The notes under the pieces were generated by a model. The model did not search any database, was not told the origin of the DNA, and saw nothing but the letters and a program-made list of their open reading frames with translations. Positions 56,480 through 64,000 of a DNA stretch of 64,000 bases are shown here, piece by piece. Position 1 is the stretch's first letter. Each line of letters starts with the position of its first letter. The DNA lies in contig OZ024928.1 of the NCBI GenBank assembly GCA_964017235.1, positions 2,976,001 through 3,040,000 on the forward strand, in the 5' to 3' direction. The translations under genes were made by a program, and so were the position numbers. The DNA comes from Sabellastarte sp. h YS-2021. Its lineage: Eukaryota > Annelida > Polychaeta > Sabellida > Sabellidae.

Positions 56480-57690
56480 CTAAAGGCACATATTAACGAA
56501 ATTATGATGCATTGAAATGTCTTTCAAATATTTGAATGTTTATCAGGTTCCAGTATAATACCACTTATTTTAAACTAAGGGAATGGAGGTACGATGGGGG
56601 GTGCCTGCATGACTGATCCCGTTAAAATTACGTATGGAAACTGATAAACCATGTGAAAAGATGAGTAGTAGATTAAAATTAGCATTGCAACATGATTCCA
56701 ACTGCTCTGACTCATGAAGGTAAATTCTAAAAAGAATAAGCCTTGGCAACTTGTAATAATGGTTTGACTTGTATGACTCAGCCAGCTGACTTGAAAAAGA
56801 ATATTAAACTAGGTGAAACTTTTCAACTTGGTCCATGACTTAACTCCAAACCCTCCCTTCAGTAAGATTATGCGCATAAAAATTTGTATCTTGTTTCTGG
56901 GTCTACTGCATTGATTTACTGGAATTTTAAGATAATTCTGTTTTAGACAAATAAATCAGGAAAATGGGAAAATAATGAAATATGAACTCTGTCACTTGAA
57001 TAAGTTTATAAATCAAGATAACCATTTTAACCGATTGAGATAATTCAACAATCAGGTTGTGTATGTTTGCAATGTCACTTCTCTTCCATAGAAACCTTAG
57101 GTATTGGATCTGTTAAAAGCCAGAGTAAACATTCCTCACAGTCAATACTAACTATCGATCATTTCCACATGAAAGCATTGGTACAACATTCTGTGCAGAG
57201 CGCTTGACTGGTTTTGTTCAATACATTGAACGAAAAATGGCGAGATTCCACATTCATACCAGAACACTTGTTCATATTTACATAAGAATATGCAGTGTAT
57301 ACCAAAGTACTTATCTTCTCTAAGATAAAATGTTATATATTATGCGATTTATAAAGACTTGTTTTGATATATTCAACATGTTATATGTAACTGAGTTTCT
57401 GTTATGCACTAGTATTATAATTTCAGTAGTACAAGATTGATACAGATTTTAAAATGTTATTTAAATTTTCAAGATATATTCTCAACCCAAAACCACTGAA
57501 CCGCTCACATTCAAAATTACAGGTGATTTTATTATTGCACATACATTATGTGTGAAATGTTTTACATGATTCTAAAAGCATAATATTTCAATTCTTTCTA
57601 TGGCATTTGTGTTGTTTCAACGAAGTGAACCATGTGGCATTTGTAAGAAATTACCAACTTTTTAAATTAAAAGTGAGGTGACATTGGGAA
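56480..57690. repeat. Diverged tandem unit, middle copy
   Basis: Order of blocks: 56510-56690 (matches 57705-57900), 56695-56850 (matches 58770-58930) and 56905-57680 (matches 49380-50118). This makes an ancestral unit of about 1.2 kb. No coding sequence. Confidence 0.72.
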
Positions 57691-58930
57691 TACTGAATTT
57701 ATAGCATATCGGAATGTCTGCCAAATATTGGAATTTTTATGAAGGTTCCTGTATAATATCACTTTTCCATCTTATGAGTTAAAAGGTCTATCTAATTCTT
57801 AACTCATGGGTTGAGAGGCTGATTTAGGGGTGGCAACTACGACTGATCCTGTTGAAAGTGGGCATGAAAACTGACAAACCATGTGAAAACATAAGTACTA
57901 ACTAACCTGACTGTTTCAGACATGCAGTATAACCAAATCATAAGCGTATTAAATTGTAAGTCTTTGCACAAAAATGTCTTATTGATAAGTCTACTAGAAC
58001 AGTGTTGTACTGATATTAGTAAAATTAAACATTTTTTACGCACAGTCATTATAAAGTTCCTGCTTGTCAGGAAAAGTGGATAGAGAACTACCCCTTTTTG
58101 TTAACAACTGACTGGAAACTCATCTTTACACTTGCTTCAAAAATAGAACTAGATACATACCTAGTTACTTTGCAGTATAAAATAATTTACAGGGTTTTGA
58201 ATTGCAAGTATAAGCTATTTCTTTGGAATCTAGTAGACTCCCCAAACTGCTATCATTGTAATAAGATTAACAACTCAGAACACTATTTTTCTACTGTGAT
58301 GAGTCAAACCTGTTCTGGAGACAAGTAGAAAGTTGGCTGACCAAGAACTATCTCATAAAGTTTAAATTTACTATTTTAGAAATTTTACTGGGACTTCATT
58401 CTGTAGAGATAAGGTATTACTATCCTGTAAATTATCTGATAATGTTGGGCAAGTACTACATATTTCAATGTAAGCAAAAGCAAACAAGTCCTTTCTTTTG
58501 TAGTTTTTTTATTGTCAGTAAAAGATAGACTGTTGTTGGGCAATTATATTTATATAACAAAGGGTAATCAGCAAACCTTTGAAAAATAGATTTGGTGAAA
58601 TATTAAGACTAATTTGACATCAGTTTATGCAATTGTTTCTACATTTTACAGTCAAAATCTGCAACATGTAATTGCTCCAGTAAATTACTGTCTCCATTTG
58701 CTACATGTTATATTATGTATTTTTGTGACATAAATAAAAAATAATAAAAAAGTACTACACTCACATCAACCATGCAGACTGCGTCCAACTGCTCTGATAC
58801 ATGAAGATAAATTGTAAGAATAAGCCTTACTAGCTCTTTTGCATGAATTGGTTGACTTGTATGACTCACCTAGCTCAATTGCAAAAACATTTGAAACAAG
58901 GTAAATCTTTTTAACTTGGTAAAGGTTTTC
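57691..58930. repeat. Diverged tandem unit, right copy (split by LINE)
   Basis: The first block, 57705-57900, matches 56510-56690 (GACTGATCC(T/C)GTT, AAACTGA(C/T)AAACCATGTGAA). The second block, 58770-58930, matches 56695-56850 (CCAACTGCTCTGA, TTGACTTGTATGACTCA). Between them lies LINE sequence. Confidence 0.65.
57905..58760 (+). pseudogene. 3' end of a LINE (non-LTR retrotransposon)
   Basis: The frame at 58098-58328 encodes LQYKIIYRVLNCKYKLFLWN, then DSPNCYHCNKINNSEHYF. This is the C-terminal zinc-knuckle region (C..C.......HYF) of LINE ORF2 reverse transcriptases. A one-base shift follows; the next frame continues LFWRQVESWLTKNYL...FTILEILLG, also typical. It ends in ATAAATAAAAAATAATAAAA at about 58730-58752. 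It is 5'-truncated like most LINE copies and inserted into a tandem unit. Confidence 0.72.
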
Positions 58931-59144
58931 ACCATAAATATAGAGATAAGTGGTACTACAAGTAACATTATGCTCAAGACTGCATAATCCAGGCAGTCAT
59001 ACATGCTTATCAAAATTTTTGCCTTGTTTAAGAACTGCTCTGAGTTAACATTTCTTGGATTACTTATTAATACTTCTATGGCTTTTACAATATGTTTTGT
59101 GTTTATGAATATTCATGTGGTAGCAAATATATATATATATGTTA
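58931..59144. other. Non-coding, ends in (AT)n
   Basis: AT-rich sequence leading into a short ATATATATATAT run next to the following element. Confidence 0.4.
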
Positions 59145-60782
59145 CAGTGAATTTGTGTAATCAGGGAATTCGCGAATTCCTGAATGTTTTTAGGGAATTC
59201 ACGAAATTTCTAAATGGACCAGGGAATTCGCGAATTCACTAAAATGTCTAGGGAATTCGCGAAATCCCTGAAATTTTAGCTAGGGATTTCATGAAATCCC
59301 TGAATATATTTTAATTTGCAAATATTTATTAAATAGAAAAAATTAATGCACATAATTTGTTATTATGTTTCTGTAGGACCATAGTTATAACACCATAAAA
59401 TAATAAGTTATTGGTAAGATTTGTTTACAGATAAAAACTTAGATTTAAAATGAAGGTTAGAAGATTACTTAAGAATGCTATTTATTGAATGGCTATTACT
59501 CTTTCTGTCTCTTCAAAGGTCTGAACAAAACCTTTTTCAACAGAAAATGTTAATGCACATAATTCGTTATTATGCTTCTGTAAGACCATAGTTATAACAC
59601 CATAAATTACTATGATAGGGGCAAGATTTATTTATAGATAAAAATTTAGATTAAAAAAGAAAGTTAATTATTTCTTGGACAGAAGATTACTAAAATTGCT
59701 AATATTTATTGAATGACTATTACTCATTGTATCTTTAAAGGTCTGAACAAAACCTTTAATCTGTCTAAACCTTAAACTACTTGGGATTACATGCCCTTCC
59801 ATTGGTGCCTTTGATCTCCAATACCAGCTACCTCCTCAAATAAATAAAATTAGTACTTTTCAGTTTCCATTGATCAATCTGATCTGAACTGACATAAAGT
59901 GCACCATTTTGAAGGAATTTATTATCTTTACAGTTGGTGCTAATTGTAATTGAGATTGAATCTCTTTTAACCTATAAATCAAAGACATACATTATTCTTC
60001 CTCTCTCTATTGTGGATAAATGAAGATTGCACTTGGTAAGTTTTAGGACATGGAAGAACAGAAATAGCAATTAGAGTGTTGCAAGTATTGATAGATTTAG
60101 TGTTTGTTCCATTTATATGTTTTGATACATTAGTTCAAAGTGTAAAAAAGTAAACATATTAGTATAGAACCTAAGTGAAATAGAAATACTTGTATCTTCA
60201 AGCAAGATATATTACTATTAAAAATACTTTTAATTACAATTAAATTTTAAACACAAACAATTGAATAGATTCATATTTAAACATGAATAAAAATCAATTA
60301 TTTTTGTAGTATGAATTATTTTGTATGCCATTTATATTTTGTATAAAAAGATCACTTAGAAAATCATATTAGTCTATAGTCCATAAGAAACCTAAACTAA
60401 TTAAATCAAATGAAATGCTTTAAAAAACATCACTTTATAAGTTTCCTAAAATTAATCAGTTAAAAAGATAATCAGAATTACTATGCATGACACACAAAAT
60501 CATTTTAAAACTAAGAAATTTTGTTGTAAAATCCCATTAGGTTATACAAAATCTTAACTGAAATGCACAGTAATGGATTAGTGTACCATAAATGTAATTT
60601 CACAAATTCCCTAAAATAACATTCAGTGAATTTGTGAAAAAATTTACTAAAGTTTTAGGGATTTCACGAATTCCCTAGACATTTTAGTGAATTCGCGAAT
60701 TCCCTGGTCCATTTAGGGATTTCGCGAATTCCCTAAAAACATTCAGGGAATTCGCGAATTCCCTGATTACACAAATTCACTG
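59145..60782. mobile_element. 1.64 kb TA-flanked element with palindromic inverted ends
   Basis: Inverted ends begin CAGTGAATTTGTGTAATCAG and run about 160 bp (59145-59306 and about 60620-60782). TA lies outside both (59143-59144 and 60783-60784). CAGT termini with TA are Tc1/mariner-like. Each end is made of several copies of the self-complementary AGGGAATTCGCGAATTCCCT and variants, so each arm can also fold on itself. The interior is AT-rich and has no open frame of note, so it is non-autonomous. Confidence 0.8.
59335..59780. repeat. Direct duplication inside palindromic element
   Basis: Two diverged units of about 200 bp: TTAATGCACATAATT(T/C)GTTATTATG, CCATAGTTATAACACCATAA and AAAGGTCTGAACAAAACCTTT recur at 59341-59535 and 59549-59757. 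Confidence 0.8.
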
Positions 60783-60784
60783 TA

Positions 60785-61359
60785 ACATATATATGTTTAC
60801 TGACTAAAATACCACTTGCTACATTTGTCTTGTGCTTTAGGGGAATAGATACATAAATGTGAAATGGTCTCCTTATTTGCAATAAATACATTATAAACCT
60901 ACAAGAGTACCTAATGATGGACTGGAAACATTTTATGATGTACTCATGCCTGTCTTCAATCCTATAAATTTATCTATGTAAGTACAATTGACAATACCAG
61001 TTTAAGATCACCATATCAATTAACCATTTGAATGAAAATTAATTCTTACTTCAGTTCATTACTTATATTAAAAAAATGTACTAGCAAAAATGCCCACTCA
61101 GGGAGTGAATACCTCCTTCAAGGCTCAGTATGTTGTATTTGTATTTATTATTATTTTGGTTTTCCAGGTTTAGGCAGGCAATTTAATTTTTTCCAGTAAA
61201 CCTTTAAACCATCTATCCAAGGGCACTTATTGTTTTACATATTTTATGCAGCTTTGCTCAGCTCTTTAAGTTGAAGCTTTCCATCTGTAGATTTAGTCTG
61301 TTATTCAGTAAGCTTGTTTATTTTAATGTTACAGAATAAATATTTAGATCATATGGGGG
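60785..61359. other. Non-coding flank
   Basis: AT-rich, with no gene or repeat boundary seen. Confidence 0.35.
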
Positions 61360-61688
61360 TGTTCTACTGAGGCTGTTTTGTCGGTAACTATGGATTTTTT
61401 GAGGGTTGTGGGCAATGTTTACAGAGTCGATTAGGATCACTTGTAGTTTTCCGGCTTGTCATGGCGAATCAGCAAAATATCAAACATGTTTCCCATCAAG
61501 ACGGGAAGTCTCTAAGTCTTTAACTGTAGATTCGATAACATCTCAACATGACAAGCTGGGAACACATCCCTACAAGCTGTAAACAGAAACCAACAAGGTG
61601 ATTACAGTAACTGACAAGCCAGGAAGTACGTACGAAAAGCAAGCCTAATTTTAATGACTCATAGCTTGACGGCAATGAAATCTATGAC

Positions 61689-61696
61689 TATATAAG
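61689..61696 (+). promoter_or_regulatory. TATA box of decayed Harbinger gene
   Basis: TATATAAG, identical to 3240-3247, 165 bp before the ATG at 61854; the intact element has nearly the same spacing. Confidence 0.5.
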
Positions 61697-61853
61697 GGAA
61701 GTCGGTTTGTGAAATGCCATCATTTAAGATGAAGCTTCGGTTTTTTTACAAATTAACTACAATTTAGTTTTGAGATACAAGTTACTCTGACTTATCTTTA
61801 TGCTTTTGCTTATTCAACAAATGCTGCTTCTACAAGGAAAAATGGGTCGTTAA

Positions 61854-62494
61854 ATGGGCAGAAGAGTGAGGAAGATAGAAGTTCCCACAGACACACCTAC
61901 AGAGTGTGAGGTCAGGGATACAACTGCTGATATACAGAGGAAGAAGGAGGAGAGGAAGCAGAGAGAAAGAGGGAGGAAGAGACACAGAAACACATGGAGG
62001 GAAGGCAGATGGAGGAAGTGAGGAGGGAGGAAACTACACTCCCAACAGAAAAGGGACTGGCCGAAAAGCATGCAATGACAGACAGAAGTGATGCAGAAAT
62101 TGACACAGAGGGTGGAGGAGAGGCGGAAATATCTCAATAGCATTCAAGCTGCAAGAAGGGGCATAATAGAAACATCTCCGACTCTGATGAGGAGGCTATT
62201 GTGGACTTTGTGAATGTCCAAGAGGAATTGTATGACAAGATCAATGAACACTTTAAGGACAAGGCCAGAAAGGAATGCTTTTGGGAGAGGTTCGCCAACA
62301 GCTGCAATCTGTCTGTCAAAGTGTGCATGACTTGGTTTGAATCCCAAAGGACTCGCTACAGAAAATTCACACAGTCCAATTCTGGTCAGGCTCCAAAAGA
62401 AATGACATTGAGGCAGAACTGGGTTCTGGATAAAGTTAACCTCAAAAAGACACATCACCGCAAGGGAATCAGCAAATTTGAACTTAGATTTTAA
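61854..62494 (+). pseudogene. Broken Harbinger MADF accessory gene
   Basis: The ATG at 61854 starts MGRRVRK and a Glu/Arg-rich stretch in one frame that stops near 62091. The MADF domain (DSDEEAIVDFVN; WFESQRTRYRKF; SGQAPKEMTLRQNWV) follows in another frame and stops at 62494. The Gln-rich C-terminus of the intact homologue is lost. At least one frameshift and one premature stop make it a pseudogene. Confidence 0.75.
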
Positions 62495-62589
62495 CTTTAA
62501 CTTAGAAATAACTTGTAAATTTATAAGAAAAATGTGGGAGATTTTTACAAAAGTTGTGTGGAGGGACATCACACATATGTACTACCTGG

Positions 62590-63640
62590 TCATTTTCTAA
62601 GGCAGTCTTCAGCGCCCTGGTGTTTCCTCAGCATGTTGTGCAACACCACACATGTAAAAACAATGTCTCTGACAACCTTTGGCCTTTGGTGCTTGGTGCC
62701 CAGTAGTACCCCGAATCTTTCCACAAATATTCCAAACACATCTTCCACTACCCTCCTGCCTCTGGAGAATCTGTAGTTTGCTAATCTCTCTTTCCCTATC
62801 AGTTGTTTTCTGCTGTAGAAAATCAGTATCCATCACATCAAGGCAAAGGCGTCGTCACTCAACAAGAAATATTGCAAATATGGTCTTCCCTCCCCAAGGG
62901 GTTCAGGTAGCATGAGCCCCATCAGCATAAGCCATCCTCACAGTCTTCTCAAGTTGCTTAAGTTAAAAATCTATGCATCTGATGAAGATCCTCTTGATCC
63001 CCCAATGACTCAGAGTAATCTGTATTCTGTGTCGACCAGGGCTAGCAGCATCAGGGAAAAGAAGCACTTGTAGTTGTAATATTCACTTTCAGATTTCATT
63101 GGCTTCTTCATGGCGATATGTTTTCCATCTAATGCCCCTGAGAGACTTTCTGCCTGGTTCTGAACTTCTCCCTCACCTTTTGCCAGTCTGCAGGGTCAGT
63201 AGGGAACATTAATTACTCTTTCTTAAATTCAGCAAGGGAGGCCCGACAGACCTGTGGGACGAATTTATAAATGGTGGTTTAGCCAACCAACCATTGATAC
63301 TGTAAGAAAGTGTACGTCTCTCCAGGTATCTCAGAGTTATTGCCAGTTTCAAATCAACTTCTAAGGGCTTCCTAAAATTGGTGACTAACTTCTTGATGCA
63401 GTGGTATATCCATTCAATGAGGTCAAAGAGGCAGGTGGCATCCTGACAAAATTCTGATAGCCTGTTTAGCCAGATCAGTCTGTATTAAGTCAGCCAGGAG
63501 GGTTCTGTAGCATCCTCTTCTTTCTCTTTGAAGTATCCAGGGCATGACCCAGTGGTTTGGTAACTTTCTTCTTTTTCTGAGTGGTGGCTGTTGCTGTGGC
63601 TATGGTGCTGGCTGTAGGGCAGGTCATGGGTTCAAATGTG
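62590..63640 (-). pseudogene. Broken Harbinger transposase
   Basis: Read on the minus strand, codons for GALDGKH (near 63130), SDDAFA (near 62850) and RRVVEDVFG (near 62745) preserve all three catalytic positions, and FTCVVLHNMLR follows. Frameshifts separate them and no long frame spans the domain. The upstream part (near 63560-63600) retains Q/P-rich codons like the intact protein's N-terminus. It cannot make a working enzyme. Confidence 0.72.
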
Positions 63641-63644
63641 TCCT

Positions 63645-64000
63645 GTTTTTGTCTGCAACCAAAATATTAAACTCAACAAAAATCTAATGTACCCTAAGCT
63701 TCTGTAGAAAGTCTCTCTGTTGTGGAGCTGGCATTTTTGCAGTGATAAATGATAATTTATGGCAGCCAGAAGGGCATTAAAAAGTGTTGGTTTGATCCCA
63801 ACTCTCGAGTCTGACTCCAGAAATTAATCAGTCTATCAGTCCCGTCGGTTTGTCAATATGGCTTGTTGGGGCTTGATACACCTTTCTCTGTTAGGGGTTT
63901 ATGGCTTATCCAAGTACTTTCCCATTTAGTAATTGAGACAAGCATCCTGACCCTAGGTCAGTTTGGGATCTTGATCCAGACAATGGATGTACCACGTCCT
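63645..64000. other. Right edge, probably outer end of decayed Harbinger
   Basis: Contains AGTCCCGTCGGTTTGTCA near 63837, like the subterminal motifs, and otherwise nothing recognised before the window ends. Confidence 0.3.

Larger units (their letters stand above)
61360..63900. mobile_element. Decayed PIF/Harbinger element, sister of 2626-7520
   Basis: The left end GGG-TGTTCTACTGAGGCTG resembles the intact element's GGG-TGTTCCACCA end. Inside are a broken MADF gene (plus) and a broken transposase (minus), in the same convergent layout but compressed because the long 3' regions and minisatellite are missing. Subterminal GTCGGT-like motifs appear near 61380 and 63842. The right end was not identified, so the end coordinate is approximate. 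Confidence 0.72.

Overview
This is a eukaryotic, intron-bearing, AT-rich window from an animal genome. It carries two recognisable host genes and is otherwise dominated by transposons. A CARD-NACHT-LRR immune receptor, a DEG/ENaC channel, Ngaro/DIRS-type tyrosine-recombinase retrotransposons, PIF/Harbinger elements and tRNA-derived SINEs together suggest a marine invertebrate. A lophotrochozoan such as a mollusc is my best guess, but nothing here fixes the phylum.

Host genes, both on the minus strand: (1) the first two coding exons of a DEG/ENaC-type sodium channel (22346-22406 and 17942-18081). Their split codon joins exactly across a 4.3 kb intron, and the rest of the gene presumably lies beyond the left edge. 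(2) A two-exon NOD-like receptor (44235 to 39932, about 1297 aa: CARD, NACHT, LRR), apparently intact, with a 73-bp tandem duplication across its stop codon.

Transposon layout, left to right. 1.2-2.1 kb: a Ngaro end remnant and a foldback element. 2.6-7.5 kb: a complete PIF/Harbinger element with convergent MADF-protein and DDE transposase genes. 8.7-13.6 kb: a SINE and two decayed Ngaro terminal units. 17-22 kb: SINEs and two MITEs inside the channel intron. 24-34.6 kb: a graveyard of three DIRS/Ngaro-like elements in alternating orientation, itself hit by a SINE and by another Ngaro terminal unit. 37 kb: a MITE with a SINE at its edge. 46.1-48.0 kb: an unexplained pair of near-identical 450-bp direct repeats around an 874-bp core, flanked by a 50-bp duplication. 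49.4-58.9 kb: an old tandem array (about 1.2 kb units), interrupted by a young, nearly complete Ngaro element (50134-56472) with identical split direct repeats, and by a LINE remnant. 59.1-60.8 kb: a 1.64 kb TA-flanked element with multi-palindromic inverted ends. 61.4-63.9 kb: a decayed sister of the Harbinger element.

The Ngaro family is the main sculptor of the window. One potentially active copy, several broken coding copies and at least four short terminal-unit derivatives are present. I found no wholly novel gene system. The best candidates for new biology are the short Ngaro derivatives, the repeat-core-repeat structure at 46-48 kb, the palindromic MITE, and the head-swapped SINE family.
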